Source: Clostridiales bacterium (GTDB lineage: Bacteria; Bacillota; Clostridia; Oscillospirales; Acutalibacteraceae). Taken from it: 64,000 nucleotides of DNA. This document shows positions 9,222-18,887 of the stretch, one piece after another. Position numbers and translations under genes: made by a program. Under the pieces are notes generated by a model that saw only the letters and a program-made list of their open reading frames with translations, ran no database searches and was not told where the DNA came from. The first letter of the stretch is position 1. Each line of letters starts with the position of its first letter. The DNA is taken from positions 62,001 to 126,000 of the forward strand of contig JAIKWV010000007.1 of the NCBI GenBank assembly GCA_024684435.1, in the 5' to 3' direction.

Positions 9222-10210
9222 AAAGACACACCAACATAGCCCTGTTCGTGCCCCACGCGGGCTGCCCGCACCAGTGCAGTTTCTGCAATCAGAAAAGCAT
9301 ATCCGGCAGCGTAAAGCCCCTTGAACCGGAGGAGATAGACGCAGCGGTACAGGTGGCGCTTGTGGGAAACAGCAAAGGTATGGAGATAGCCTTCTTCGGC
9401 GGCAGCTTCACGGCAATAGAATATAACTATATGTGCTCTCTGCTGGAAAGGGCGGCAAAATATATCGACAATGACCGCATAACCGGCATAAGGATATCCA
9501 CCCGTCCCGACGCTGTGGATGATGAGATATGCAAAACCCTGAAATTTTACGGGGTCACGGCGGCGGAGCTGGGCGCTCAGAGCATGGACGATAAGGTGCT
9601 CAGGCTCAACAGGCGGGGACACACATCCGGGGACGTTGTAAATGCTTCGGAAAGGATAAAAGCCCACGGCATTTCACTGGGGCTCCAGATGATGACCGGT
9701 CTGTACGGCGGCAGCGATGAGGAGAGCGTGTATACGGCAAAAAGGCTCATTGAGCTTGAGCCGGAAACGGTGAGGATATATCCCACGATAGTGCTGGAGA
9801 GTACCCCTCTTGCGGAACTATATAAAGAAGGAAAATATAAACCACAAAGCCTTGACGAGGCGGTAAGCCTCTGCGCCGGGCTGATACCCATGTTCGACAG
9901 AGCGGGTATCACGGTGATAAGGCTGGGACTTCATTCCGGCGGAGGCGTGGAGGAAGGATATCTTGCGGGTCCCTATCATCCGTCCTTCCGGGAGCTTTGC
10001 GACGGAGAAATATACTACAGAAACATATTAGATTTAATTAAGAAAAACAACGCGCCGAAGGGCAGATTTGAGCTGTACGCGGCGCCTGAATACATTTCCC
10101 AGATTAAGGGACAAAAGAAAAAGAACATAAAAAGATTGGAAGACCTCGGTTATTACTGTACCGTTATTACAAGACCCGGAATGAAACGGTACGAGGTGCG
10201 GCTGGGCTGA
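9218..10210 (+). CDS. Radical SAM protein, Elp3-like
   Basis: A radical SAM enzyme of unknown substrate. The 330-residue protein has the cluster-binding CxxxCxxC motif close to its N-terminus (Cys16, Cys20, Cys23 in CPHQCSFCNQ), a GGSFTAIE glycine-rich strand, and the TRPDAVDD segment common to Elp3/HemN-like proteins. It lacks the acetyltransferase domain of full Elp3. It overlaps rnc by four bases, an arrangement familiar in clostridia, so expression is coupled to rnc. A role in RNA modification is possible but only inferred from the family and neighbour. Confidence 0.85.
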   Translation: MKRHTNIALFVPHAGCPHQCSFCNQKSISGSVKPLEPEEIDAAVQVALVGNSKGMEIAFFGGSFTAIEYNYMCSLLERAAKYIDNDRITGIRISTRPDAVDDEICKTLKFYGVTAAELGAQSMDDKVLRLNRRGHTSGDVVNASERIKAHGISLGLQMMTGLYGGSDEESVYTAKRLIELEPETVRIYPTIVLESTPLAELYKEGKYKPQSLDEAVSLCAGLIPMFDRAGITVIRLGLHSGGGVEEGYLAGPYHPSFRELCDGEIYYRNILDLIKKNNAPKGRFELYAAPEYISQIKGQKKKNIKRLEDLGYYCTVITRPGMKRYEVRLG

Positions 10211-10231
10211 ACCGGGGAGAAAGGAAATATT

Positions 10232-11419
10232 ATGGCAAAGCATCTTTTTACATCCGAATCGGTGACATTGGGACATCCTGACAAGATCTGCGATCAGATA
10301 TCCGACGCTATCCTTGACGAGATCCTTTCAAAGGACAAGCAGGGCAGAGTCGCCTGCGAGGTCTGCTGTACCACAGGCGTCGTCTGGGTAATGGGTGAGA
10401 TAAGCACAAGCACCTACGTTGACGTGCCGAAGCTTGTCCGTGAAGTGGTCTGCGACATCGGCTACGACGACGGCAGTAAGGGCTTTGACGGCAACACCTG
10501 CGCGGTGATAACCACCATTGACGAGCAGTCCTCGGACATCGCTCTGGGCGTGGACAATTCCCTTGAGATAAAGCAGGGCGACGAAGATAAATACAACGCC
10601 AACGGCGCGGGAGATCAGGGCATGATGTTCGGCTACGCCTGCAATGAGACAGAGGAGCTTATGCCCCTGCCCATTTCCCTTGCGGGCAAGCTTTCAAGGA
10701 AGCTCACCGCCGTTCGCAGAGACGGCACGCTTCCCTACCTCCGTCCCGATGGAAAGACCCAGGTCACCGTGGAGTATGATGAAAACAATGTGCCGGTGAG
10801 AGTGGATACGGTGGTGGTGTCCTCACAGCACAGTGAGGACGTGAGCCTTGAGACTATCCGCAGGGATATTATCGAGCACGTTATCAAAACCACCATTCCC
10901 TCGGAACTTCTTGATGAAAACACCACCTACTATATCAACCCCACAGGCAAATTCGTTATCGGAGGTCCCCACGGGGACAGCGGCCTTACGGGACGCAAGA
11001 TAATCGTTGACACATACGGCGGATATTCCCGTCACGGCGGCGGAGCCTTCTCCGGCAAGGACCCCACCAAGGTGGATCGCTCCGCGGCGTACGCGGCAAG
11101 ATATGTGGCAAAGAACATCGTTGCCTCCGGCATTGCGGACAGGTGCGAGGTGCAGCTTGCCTATGCCATCGGCGTTGCCAAGCCTGTTTCAATATATGTT
11201 GATTCCTTCGGTACAGGCAAGGTCTCCGATGAAAAGATCAGCAGTATCGTTTCCGAATTATTTGATTTGAGACCGGCGGCCATAATCGAAAAGCTGGGTC
11301 TGCGGGATGTAAAATACCGTCCCCTTGCGGCTGAAGGCCACTTTGGCAGAACGGACATAGATCTGCCCTGGGAGCGTACGGACAAGGCGGAAATAATAAA
11401 AGAACTTGCAGAGGCTTGA
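10232..11419 (+). CDS. metK: S-adenosylmethionine synthetase MetK
   Basis: Makes S-adenosylmethionine from methionine and ATP. The 395 residues are full length: [17 protein letters not shown] near the N-terminus, the ATP-binding [12 protein letters not shown], and the phosphate-binding [15 protein letters not shown]. An ATG follows GAGAAAGGA. There are only 21 bases between the radical SAM gene and metK, and no room for a SAM riboswitch, so it probably reads from the upstream operon. prmA, a SAM user, follows 7 bases later. Confidence 0.98.
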   Translation: MAKHLFTSESVTLGHPDKICDQISDAILDEILSKDKQGRVACEVCCTTGVVWVMGEISTSTYVDVPKLVREVVCDIGYDDGSKGFDGNTCAVITTIDEQSSDIALGVDNSLEIKQGDEDKYNANGAGDQGMMFGYACNETEELMPLPISLAGKLSRKLTAVRRDGTLPYLRPDGKTQVTVEYDENNVPVRVDTVVVSSQHSEDVSLETIRRDIIEHVIKTTIPSELLDENTTYYINPTGKFVIGGPHGDSGLTGRKIIVDTYGGYSRHGGGAFSGKDPTKVDRSAAYAARYVAKNIVASGIADRCEVQLAYAIGVAKPVSIYVDSFGTGKVSDEKISSIVSELFDLRPAAIIEKLGLRDVKYRPLAAEGHFGRTDIDLPWERTDKAEIIKELAEA

Positions 11420-11426
11420 ATGACAA

Positions 11427-12350
11427 ATGGACTGGACTGAAGTTTTGATAGAAATAAACGCCGATGATATTGACAGGGCAAGCGACATCGCTCAGATGGT
11501 CGTGCCCTACGGCATATATATCGAGGATTACCGCACCCTTGAGCAGGAGGCAATGGAGATAGCCCACATCGACCTTATAGACGAAGACTTGTTGGCAAAG
11601 GACAGGTCAAAGGGCTTTGTGCATATCTATATTTCCCCGGAGGAAAATCCGGCGGAGGCGGTGAGTTTCCTGTCGGAACGGTACACCGCCGAGGGGATAA
11701 AGAACACTATTTCCACCAAGCTGTGCAGGAACGAGGACTGGGAGAACAACTGGAAGGCATATTTTAAACCTATCCCCGTGGGCAAAAAGCTGCTCATCCG
11801 TCCCACATGGGAGGACGAGTATGATCCTCAGGGCAGAGTGGTCATGAACCTTGAGCCGGGGCTTGCCTTCGGTACGGGCACTCACCACACCACAAGGCTC
11901 TGCCTTGAGGCTCTGGAGGACTGTATCACACCCGACACCACCGTTCTGGATATAGGCTGCGGCAGCGGCATTCTTTCCATTGCGGCACTGCTCCTCGGGG
12001 CAAAGAAGGCCGTGGGAGTGGATATAGACAAACTGGCGGTCAAAACCGCCGCGGAAAACGCCGCGGCAAACAGCATAGGAACGGAAAAATTCACGGTTAT
12101 AAACGGTAATCTTACAGATAAGGTTCAGGGCAAATTTGACGTGGTCGTTGCAAATATCGTGGCGGACGCCATAATAGCTCTCAGCTCTCAGGTGCGCCCC
12201 TTTATGGCGGAGGGCGGAGTGTTCATAACCTCGGGCATAATAGATATGCGGGAGGCGGAAGTGACCGAGGCACTTGAGAAAAACGGCTTCAGGCTCACCT
12301 CCCGGAAGGAGAGCGGCGGCTGGCTGTGTTTTACTGTAACCGCCGATTGA
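11427..12350 (+). CDS. prmA: Ribosomal protein L11 methyltransferase PrmA
   Basis: A SAM-dependent methyltransferase that trimethylates lysines of ribosomal protein L11. The 307-residue protein has an N-terminal recognition domain and a Rossmann methyltransferase domain with GLAFGTGTHHTTRLCLEAL and the SAM-binding motif VLDIGCGSGILS. The NIVADAI segment corresponds to the catalytic-loop NI(L/V)A motif. An ATG at 11427 is preferred; an ATG seven bases upstream is out of frame. It sits just behind metK, which makes its cofactor. Confidence 0.93.
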   Translation: MDWTEVLIEINADDIDRASDIAQMVVPYGIYIEDYRTLEQEAMEIAHIDLIDEDLLAKDRSKGFVHIYISPEENPAEAVSFLSERYTAEGIKNTISTKLCRNEDWENNWKAYFKPIPVGKKLLIRPTWEDEYDPQGRVVMNLEPGLAFGTGTHHTTRLCLEALEDCITPDTTVLDIGCGSGILSIAALLLGAKKAVGVDIDKLAVKTAAENAAANSIGTEKFTVINGNLTDKVQGKFDVVVANIVADAIIALSSQVRPFMAEGGVFITSGIIDMREAEVTEALEKNGFRLTSRKESGGWLCFTVTAD

Positions 12351-12463
12351 TGGATTATTTCCTGTCAATCTGCATACTCTGAATTTGTCGGCAGTTACTT
12401 AAGATTGTCTGAGGCAAGATATATTTTAGACTTTAGACGGGGATGAGCCCCGCGGGGTAATTT

Positions 12464-13735
12464 ATGTTTGTAGATATAGCAAAAATCAAGATCAAGGCGG
12501 GTGACGGCGGCAACGGAGCCGTTGCCTTTCACAGAGAAAAATATATAGCCTCCGGCGGCCCCAACGGCGGGGACGGGGGCAGAGGCGGCAACATCGTTTT
12601 TGTTGTGGACGACAACCTTGCCACTCTTTCGGATTTCCGATACAAGCGCAAGTACAAGGCGGAAAACGGAAAGAACGGCGAGGCGGGCAGACGTTCCGGC
12701 AAAAGCGCGGAGGATCTTGTCATCCGCGTCCCCCGGGGGACGATAATCCGCGAGGTGGAAAGCGGCGCGGTCATGGCGGATATGTCCGACACGGAGCGCT
12801 TCGTCGCCGCGAAAGGCGGCAAGGGAGGCTGGGGCAACGCCCACTTCGCCACCCCCACCAGGCAGACTCCGCGCTTTGCAAAGGACGGCACTCCCGGAGA
12901 GGAGTGGGAGGTGAGCCTTGAGCTCAAGCTCCTTGCGGACGTGGGGCTTATCGGCTTCCCCAATGTTGGCAAATCCACCCTTGTTTCCGTTGTCAGCGAG
13001 GCGAAACCAATAATCTCCGACTATCATTTCACCACCCTTACGCCTGTTCTGGGCGTGGTATATATGGGAGAAGGAAATTCCTTCGTTATGGCGGATATCC
13101 CCGGACTTATCGAGGGCGCCAGCGAGGGCATAGGCTTAGGTCACGAGTTCCTTCGCCATGTGGAACGCTGCCGTATGCTGGTGCATATCCTTGACGCGGC
13201 GGGCAGCGAGGGCAGAGACCCCATAGAAGATTTTGAAAAGATAAATTCAGAGCTTGAAAAGTTCAACCCGGAGCTTGCAAAGGCGCCCCAGCTTGTGGTC
13301 GCCAACAAAATAGACCTTGCCTCCGACGAACAGCTTGAAAAGCTTAAGAATTATATCGAGGGCAAGGGCTACAAGTTTATGACCATGTGTGCGCCGATCC
13401 TGATGGGCACACAGGAGGTGGTCAACGAGATATGGTCAATGCTCTCTGAGCTTCCGCCGATACTCAGATATGAGGCGGAGGAGATCCCCGTTGAGCTGTT
13501 CGAAAAGAAAAAGGACAGCGGCTTTACCATAAGAGTTGAGGACGGAGTTTATTTCGTCGAGGCGGAATGGCTTTTAAAGATCCTTCAGCGCACCGATCTG
13601 GACGACTACGAATCTTTACAGTATTTTCAGCGTATCCTGCAGTCCAGCGGCATAATAAAAGCCCTTGAGGAAAAGGGCATTGAGGAAGGGGACACGGTTT
13701 CGATCTATGACCTTGAATTCGATTTTGTCACATAA
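12464..13735 (+). CDS. obgE: Obg-family GTPase ObgE/CgtA
   Basis: An essential ribosome-associated GTPase that acts in 50S maturation. The 423-residue protein has the glycine-rich Obg domain (about 1-158, with repeated GG motifs such as GGPNGGDGGRGG), a GTPase domain (GFPNVGKST at 164-172, DIPGLIEGASEG switch II, NKID), and a C-terminal OCT domain from about 345. The usual rplU-rpmA partners are not adjacent. A 113-base leader precedes it; its end has a short GC-rich inverted repeat (12438-12457) next to the GGGG ribosome site, which might affect initiation. Confidence 0.96.
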   Translation: MFVDIAKIKIKAGDGGNGAVAFHREKYIASGGPNGGDGGRGGNIVFVVDDNLATLSDFRYKRKYKAENGKNGEAGRRSGKSAEDLVIRVPRGTIIREVESGAVMADMSDTERFVAAKGGKGGWGNAHFATPTRQTPRFAKDGTPGEEWEVSLELKLLADVGLIGFPNVGKSTLVSVVSEAKPIISDYHFTTLTPVLGVVYMGEGNSFVMADIPGLIEGASEGIGLGHEFLRHVERCRMLVHILDAAGSEGRDPIEDFEKINSELEKFNPELAKAPQLVVANKIDLASDEQLEKLKNYIEGKGYKFMTMCAPILMGTQEVVNEIWSMLSELPPILRYEAEEIPVELFEKKKDSGFTIRVEDGVYFVEAEWLLKILQRTDLDDYESLQYFQRILQSSGIIKALEEKGIEEGDTVSIYDLEFDFVT

Positions 13736-14129
13736 CGGAGAGACAAACCCGAAACTTCTCAGCCCCCTTACTCTGGCATTTATCGGAGATTCGGTTTTTG
13801 AGCTGATGATGAGGGAATACTATGTTAAACAGGCAAACCGTCCGGTAAAGGCGCTGCATTCTCTTTCTGCAGATCATGTCTGCGCAAACGCCCAGTCACA
13901 GGCGGCGGAGATCATAATCCCCATGCTCACCGAGGAGGAACAGGCGGTCTTCCGCAGAGGGCGCAACGCCCACACCTCCCACACGCCCAAAAGCTCCACG
14001 GAGCAGGATTACCACAAGGCGACAGGACTTGAGGCGCTGTTCGGTTTTCTGTATCTCAACGGCGAGGCGGAGCGTATCGCCGAGCTGTTCGGAGTTATAA
14101 CAGACGCCATTGAAGAGCGGGAGAGATAA
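13707..14129 (+). CDS. mrnC: Mini-ribonuclease III MrnC
   Basis: A homodimeric RNase III catalytic domain without a dsRNA-binding domain; in Bacillus it matures 23S rRNA. The core is seen in LAFIGDSVFELMMREYYV and, near the C-terminus, EQDYHKATGLEALFGFLYL. An upstream ATG at 13665 would also be in frame, but the extra residues are basic and unlike the family, so the ATG at 13707 is chosen (140 residues, 29-base overlap with obgE). The last A of its TAA stop begins the ATG of the next gene (TAATG), a coupling signal. Confidence 0.88.
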   Translation: MTLNSILSHNGETNPKLLSPLTLAFIGDSVFELMMREYYVKQANRPVKALHSLSADHVCANAQSQAAEIIIPMLTEEEQAVFRRGRNAHTSHTPKSSTEQDYHKATGLEALFGFLYLNGEAERIAELFGVITDAIEERER

Positions 14130-15007
14130 TGGGAGAAAATAGCAAAAAGACAAAGATAAACAAGAAATATATCGGCAGCTTTTTAATAGACAATCTGTTC
14201 TGGCTTGCCGGGACAGCACTTTATTCCTGCGGTGTGATAATGTTCGCCCTGCCAAACAGGATAGCACAGAGCGGCATGTCGGGTGTGGCGATAATCATCA
14301 ACTATCTTCTCCACACGCCCATCGGACTTACCAACTTTGTGCTGAATATCCCGCTGATGATCCTTGCGTGGATATTTCTGGGCAGGAACTTTGTGTGGCG
14401 TACCCTGTGGGTGACGGGAATGTTATCCCTTATATTGGACGTTTTCAGCGGCATACTTCCCAAATATGAAGGGGACAGGCTCCTGGCGGCTCTGTTCTGC
14501 GGAGCGCTTTCCGGCGTAGGGCTTTCCCTTGTGCTCAAACGGGGAGCCACCACAGGCGGCACGGATATCATAGCCAGACTTGTGCGCAAAAAATTCCCAA
14601 GAGTACCCATCGGCAGCGTGATATTTGCAGTGGACGCAGTGGTGATAATCCTTGCCGCGGTGGTCTTCCGCAACGTGGAGAGCGCCCTCTACGCCGCGAT
14701 AGTCATATTTACCAGCACCAGGGTCATCGACTATGTGCTTTACGGCATGGGCGGCGGCAAGATGCTTATGGTCTTCACCGACTGCGCGGAGGAGATCACG
14801 GAAAAGATCATCTCAACTTATCCCCGGGGCGTGTCCGTGCTTCCCGCAAAGGGAGGTTACACCGGGCAGGAGCGGAATATGCTCATCTGCGTGGTACACA
14901 ACAACGAGGTTTCAAGAATAATGAAGCTGATCGAACAGACAGATCCGGGCAACTTTACAATAATAACCCGCGCATCCGAGATCCTTGGCAAGGGCTTCTC
15001 GGAGTGA
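14129..15007 (+). CDS. YitT family membrane protein with DUF2179 domain
   Basis: A 292-residue integral membrane protein of the YitT/DUF161 family, whose transport function is not established. The N-terminal ~190 residues hold about five hydrophobic segments (for example around 20-45, 55-85 and 110-190, including GLSLVLKRGATTGGTD). The soluble C-terminal DUF2179 domain begins near YPRGVSVLPAKGGYTGQE and ends with the FTIITRASEILGKGF strand. The start overlaps the mrnC stop by one base. Confidence 0.9.
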   Translation: MGENSKKTKINKKYIGSFLIDNLFWLAGTALYSCGVIMFALPNRIAQSGMSGVAIIINYLLHTPIGLTNFVLNIPLMILAWIFLGRNFVWRTLWVTGMLSLILDVFSGILPKYEGDRLLAALFCGALSGVGLSLVLKRGATTGGTDIIARLVRKKFPRVPIGSVIFAVDAVVIILAAVVFRNVESALYAAIVIFTSTRVIDYVLYGMGGGKMLMVFTDCAEEITEKIISTYPRGVSVLPAKGGYTGQERNMLICVVHNNEVSRIMKLIEQTDPGNFTIITRASEILGKGFSE

Positions 15008-15059
15008 TTGAGTTATATAATTATAATGAAATAAATAAAAACAGAAGCGAGGTTTATTT

Positions 15060-15803
15060 ATGTCAGGACATTCAAAATGGAGCACCATCAAGCGCAAAAA
15101 GGAAAAGACGGACAATCAGCGCGCCAAGGTCTTTACCAAGATCGGCCGTGAGATCGCCGTAGCGGTCAAATCGGGAGGACCCGACCCCACGGTAAACTCC
15201 AAGCTTAAGGACGTTATCGCCAAGGCAAAGGCAAACAACGTGCCCAATGATAACATTGAGCGCATAATCAAAAAAGCCGCCGGCGAAGGAAACGCCGACA
15301 ACTATGAGGAGATAATCTATGAGGGTTACGGCCCTTCGGGTATCGCCGTTATAGTGGAGACCCTTACCGACAACCGCAACCGTACCGCCGCGGAGATGCG
15401 TCACTATTTTGACAAGTACGGCGGAAACATGGGTACGTCAGGTTGCGTGTCCTTCATGTTCACCCGTCAGGGAGTTATAGCCATTGAGCAGGAGGGCGTT
15501 GAGGAGGAGGCTCTCATGGATGCCGCTCTTGAAGCAGGCGCCGTGGATTTCCTTACCGACGACGGCATCTTCGACGTGCGCACAGAGCCCAACGACATGG
15601 GCAAGGTCCGTGACGCTCTTGAGGCAAAGGGCTACAAGTTCCTTTCAGCGGAGGTGGAATACATCCCCTCCACCTACACGGAGCTTACCAACGAGGATGA
15701 CATAAAGAACATGGGCAAGATGCTTGAAATGTTTGACGATAACGACGATGTTCAGGCAGTCTGGCACAACTGGGAAAATTCAGACGCCTACGATCTGTTA
15801 TGA
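15060..15803 (+). CDS. YebC/PmpR-type transcription or translation factor
   Basis: A 247-residue YebC family protein, recognised by the N-terminal MSGHSKWSTIKRKKEKTD, GREIAVAVKSGGPDP and the GYGPSGIAVIVE segment. Family members act as DNA-binding regulators (PmpR) or, in newer work on some members, as factors relieving ribosome stalling at proline tracts; which applies here cannot be told. Note that efp, the classical polyproline factor, is also in the window (26306), but not adjacent. An ATG after AGCGAGG starts it, 52 bases behind yitT. Confidence 0.94.
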   Translation: MSGHSKWSTIKRKKEKTDNQRAKVFTKIGREIAVAVKSGGPDPTVNSKLKDVIAKAKANNVPNDNIERIIKKAAGEGNADNYEEIIYEGYGPSGIAVIVETLTDNRNRTAAEMRHYFDKYGGNMGTSGCVSFMFTRQGVIAIEQEGVEEEALMDAALEAGAVDFLTDDGIFDVRTEPNDMGKVRDALEAKGYKFLSAEVEYIPSTYTELTNEDDIKNMGKMLEMFDDNDDVQAVWHNWENSDAYDLL

Positions 15804-15812
15804 TCCCTGCTG

Positions 15813-16265
15813 TCAATTGACAGGCTTATACATAGTTATTGTTATTTCAAAATTGTTTTCCTTTTCGGTGGGGATGTAGCTTATCCTCACCGAATGGGAT
15901 TCGCCGTATTTATGCTCGATGCAGTAGCTGTCCCCTTTATACTGAGGCGGTACCCATTCGTCCGGCAGGTTCAGGCTGAAAACATAGGCAAGGATATCGT
16001 CCTGTTTGGCAAAATCGTATTTTGCGCTCATGATATGCTTGTCGGCGGGGTTGAGCTCGCTGACCGTTGAAACTGTGCCGGAGCCGGTGTATTCGGGAAT
16101 GATGCTCCACATATTCGAGAGTATCTTTTCTTCGCTCCTTGTGGTGCTTTCGTGCAGGACGGTCATAGTCTGGGGCAAAGACACGTTGGGCTTTTTCCCG
16201 TTCCCGCAGGCGCAGAGGGTACAGACAAGGCAGATAAAGACTGCAATAGCAGAGGCATATTTCAT
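15813..16265 (-). CDS. Small putative lipoprotein
   Basis: I do not recognise the family. The 150-residue product has a lipoprotein signal: hydrophobic stretch SAIAVFICLVCTL and lipobox CTLCACGNGK, with lipidation likely at the Cys of CAC-GNG. The mature part is soluble and has no evident catalytic motif. It is the only minus-strand gene in the first 29 kb, convergent with yebC and divergent from the FHA gene. A GGGAGGA ribosome site precedes the ATG, and a TATAAT hexamer reading on its strand lies about 40 bases upstream. Confidence 0.75.
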   Translation of the reverse strand: MKYASAIAVFICLVCTLCACGNGKKPNVSLPQTMTVLHESTTRSEEKILSNMWSIIPEYTGSGTVSTVSELNPADKHIMSAKYDFAKQDDILAYVFSLNLPDEWVPPQYKGDSYCIEHKYGESHSVRISYIPTEKENNFEITITMYKPVN

Positions 16266-16342
16266 ATGAGTTCCTCCCTGTTGAGTTTTAAGCTCGGTTT
16301 CTATACTATATTATAACATAAAATCGGAAAAAGGATATAAAA

Positions 16343-16789
16343 ATGAGTCAAGTTTTTCTTACCGGATCAAGATATTTGCTGTCGCTCCTTGGGCTGGCGG
16401 TTTTGATCCCCTGCGTCGTTTCTCTGCTTAGGCAGAGGCTTCCGTCGCCTCCCGAGGCATATCTGAGAAATACCGCCAACGGTGACAGGATAGATTTGAT
16501 ATATTGGGAAAACTCAATAGGCAGAAACTCATCAAACGACATCGTTTTCAATTACAATACCACCTCCCGTTATCACGGGGTCATAAGCCGTAGGCGTGAC
16601 GGATGGTATGTTACGGATACCGGCTCCAGCGTAGGCGTGTTCGTAAACGGCAAAAAGATCAAAAAAACTCAGCAGATACAGCATGGGGATAAGATCATGT
16701 TCGGAGGAGCGGCTTTGGTCTTTGAAACAAAAGAAGGCATGGAAAACGATGTGGTCTTTAACAGAAATAACCGGAGAGGGCGTGTTTGA
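16343..16789 (+). CDS. Membrane-anchored FHA domain protein
   Basis: A 148-residue protein with one N-terminal transmembrane segment (about residues 10-28, SLLGLAVLIPCVVSLL) and a cytosolic FHA domain (about 50-135), a phosphothreonine reader. The FHA landmarks are present: IGRNSSND, SRYHGVI, and VFVNGKKI with GDKIMFG. No kinase lies nearby; the kinase in the window is 25 kb downstream. It is followed after 3 bases by an M16 peptidase gene, so the two are probably co-transcribed. The partner phosphoprotein is unknown. Confidence 0.85.
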   Translation: MSQVFLTGSRYLLSLLGLAVLIPCVVSLLRQRLPSPPEAYLRNTANGDRIDLIYWENSIGRNSSNDIVFNYNTTSRYHGVISRRRDGWYVTDTGSSVGVFVNGKKIKKTQQIQHGDKIMFGGAALVFETKEGMENDVVFNRNNRRGRV

Positions 16790-16792
16790 TAT

Positions 16793-18058
16793 ATGGAAAA
16801 GATCACACTGCCCAACGGTCTGCGAATCCTGCTTGACAGGGTCGAGGGAGCAAGGAGCTGTACGGTAAGCTTCTGTATCGGCAGCGGCTCGGGATACGAA
16901 AGCGATACGGTCCCGGGCGTTTCCCACTTTATAGAGCACATGCTTTTCAAGGGTACAGCCGACAGATCCGCTTTTGACATATCAAAGGAAATGGATTCCA
17001 TCGGCGGCGCCCTTAACGCATATACCACAAAGGAATACACCAGCATATATGCCCGTACCCTTGCGGAGCATACGGAGCAGGCTGTGGATATAATAGGCGA
17101 TATGCTCTGCAATTCAAAGTTCGACGAAAAGGACATCGAGCTTGAAAAGGGCGTTATCAAAGAAGAAATAGCCATGTATGAGGACAGCGCCGAGGATCTG
17201 TGCTTTGACAAATTCTACGAGAGCGTCTGGAGCGAAAGCGATCTGGGGCGCAACATTCTTGGTACAAGGGACAGCGTTTCCTCGGTCACACGGGAGGATC
17301 TTATCAAAAGGCTTGAAAATACCTATGTGCCGGAGCGCATGACCGTTGCCTTCTGCGGGAATTTCGACAAAGATCGGGTCACGGCGCAGTGCGAAAAATT
17401 TTTCGGCTCCAAGGCGAACACAGGTAATCTTTTATCCATGCCGACTGCCGGATATACGCAGACTCAGGTGTTTGTCCCAAAGGACTTTGAGCAGAATCAG
17501 CTCATTATAGGCATGCCGGGCATAGTCAGGGAAGATGAGCGCTATTACGCCCTGAATCTTGCGGTCAATCTGCTGGGCGGCGCGAATTCCTCAAGGCTCT
17601 TTCAGCGACTTAGGGAGGAGCTGGGTCTGGTATATTCAGTAGACGCCTTCAACGCGAGCTACACCAATGCGGGTGTGGCGGGCATTTCCATGGGGCTTGC
17701 ACCCTCCGCGGAGAGAAAGGCTTTGGAGGAAACTCTCAGGATAGTCAAGGAGTTCCCCTTCACCGTTACCCGGGAGGAGCTTTCCCGCGCCACAGAGCAA
17801 TCCGTGGCGTCGGTGGTCATGGGGTTGGAATCCATGGCATCAAGATCGTCAAGAATGGCTCGCAATGAGCTTTTATATAACCGCATAGAAACCGAGGATG
17901 AGATCATCGGCAAAATAAGAAGCGTCACCCTTGAGGATCTGAGAAGGGTCTCCGGGGAGATATTCGACCTGAGCCGGCTTACCGTATGCGCTGTGGGCAA
18001 GGGAAAAGACGCCGCGCAGTACCGCGGCACCGTTGATGAGATCCTGGGTAATATCTGA
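16793..18058 (+). CDS. M16 family zinc metallopeptidase
   Basis: An insulinase-type (processing peptidase-like) peptidase of 421 residues, the length of a YmxG/MlpA-type protein. The inverted zinc motif HxxEH is at 45-49 (HFIEHMLFKGT) and the distal ligand Glu lies in the ELEKGVIKEEIAMYED segment. The C-terminal half contains the paired domain with GGANSSRLFQRLREELGLVYS. There is no signal peptide, so it acts in the cytosol. The substrate is unknown. Its start lies 3 bases after the FHA gene. Confidence 0.92.
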   Translation: MEKITLPNGLRILLDRVEGARSCTVSFCIGSGSGYESDTVPGVSHFIEHMLFKGTADRSAFDISKEMDSIGGALNAYTTKEYTSIYARTLAEHTEQAVDIIGDMLCNSKFDEKDIELEKGVIKEEIAMYEDSAEDLCFDKFYESVWSESDLGRNILGTRDSVSSVTREDLIKRLENTYVPERMTVAFCGNFDKDRVTAQCEKFFGSKANTGNLLSMPTAGYTQTQVFVPKDFEQNQLIIGMPGIVREDERYYALNLAVNLLGGANSSRLFQRLREELGLVYSVDAFNASYTNAGVAGISMGLAPSAERKALEETLRIVKEFPFTVTREELSRATEQSVASVVMGLESMASRSSRMARNELLYNRIETEDEIIGKIRSVTLEDLRRVSGEIFDLSRLTVCAVGKGKDAAQYRGTVDEILGNI

Positions 18059-18077
18059 ACAATGAGGAGATAAAGCA

Positions 18078-18866
18078 GTGAACACTGTAAAGGACGCAAA
18101 AAGAATAGTAATAAAGGTGGGTACATCCACCCTCACCCATTCCACGGGAAAGACCAATATCAGAAGGATGGAAAAGCTCACATCCGTTATTTCTGATCTT
18201 CAGAATTCCGGGCATGAGACGGTGCTTGTCAGCTCCGGCGCGATAGGCGTGGGCGCGGGCAAGCTGGGCATGAAGACTAAGCCGAAGGAGACCGCCGACA
18301 AGCAGGCGGCCGCCACCGTGGGGCAGTGCGAGCTCATGTTCATGTACGACAAATTTTTCAGCGAGTACGGTCAAGTTGTGGGTCAGGTGCTGCTCACAAG
18401 GAGCGACATTGAGGATCCTGAACGCAGGGTAAACCTGATGAACAACTTTGAAAAGCTCTTCAATTACGGGGTGATCCCGATAATAAACGAGAACGACTGT
18501 GTGGCGGTGGATGAGATCGTTTACGGAGATAACGACAGTCTTTCCGCCATAGTCGCAAAGATGGTGAGCGCCGATCTGCTCATTATCCTTACGGACATTG
18601 ACGGGCTGTTCACCGCCAATCCCAAGGAGGACGAGACCGCGCACATCGTTCCGGTGGTCCATGAGCTGACAGATGAAATAATGGCTCTTGCAGGACCCAG
18701 CGGGACAAAGCTGGGTACAGGCGGCATGGTCACCAAGCTCCAGGCGGCTAAGATCGCCGGAGATGCGGGAATAGACACCGTGATAATGAACGGCGCGGAC
18801 CCCACGGACTTATACAAGCTTCTTGACGGCAGGCAGATAGGCACCGTCATAAAGGCGTCAAAATAA
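18078..18866 (+). CDS. proB: Glutamate 5-kinase ProB
   Basis: Phosphorylates glutamate in the first step of proline synthesis. The 262-residue product is an amino acid kinase domain only: KVGTSTLTH at the N-terminus, VSSGAIGVGAGKLG, NENDCVAVDE and GTGGMVTKLQAAKIA. The C-terminal PUA domain of longer ProB enzymes is absent, as in some other bacteria. The start is GTG at 18078 after a GAGGAG site. proA follows after 21 bases, so the first two steps are in one unit. Confidence 0.95.
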   Translation: MNTVKDAKRIVIKVGTSTLTHSTGKTNIRRMEKLTSVISDLQNSGHETVLVSSGAIGVGAGKLGMKTKPKETADKQAAATVGQCELMFMYDKFFSEYGQVVGQVLLTRSDIEDPERRVNLMNNFEKLFNYGVIPIINENDCVAVDEIVYGDNDSLSAIVAKMVSADLLIILTDIDGLFTANPKEDETAHIVPVVHELTDEIMALAGPSGTKLGTGGMVTKLQAAKIAGDAGIDTVIMNGADPTDLYKLLDGRQIGTVIKASK

Positions 18867-18887
18867 ATCAGTACAGGGAGCGTAATT

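Noticed and set aside
10211-10231. SAM riboswitch before metK
   Set aside because: The gap is 21 bases, far too short for any known SAM riboswitch.
15810-15823. Palindrome CTGTCAATTGACAG as yebC terminator
   Set aside because: The stem is AT-containing and short with no T-tract, so a terminator call is not supported.
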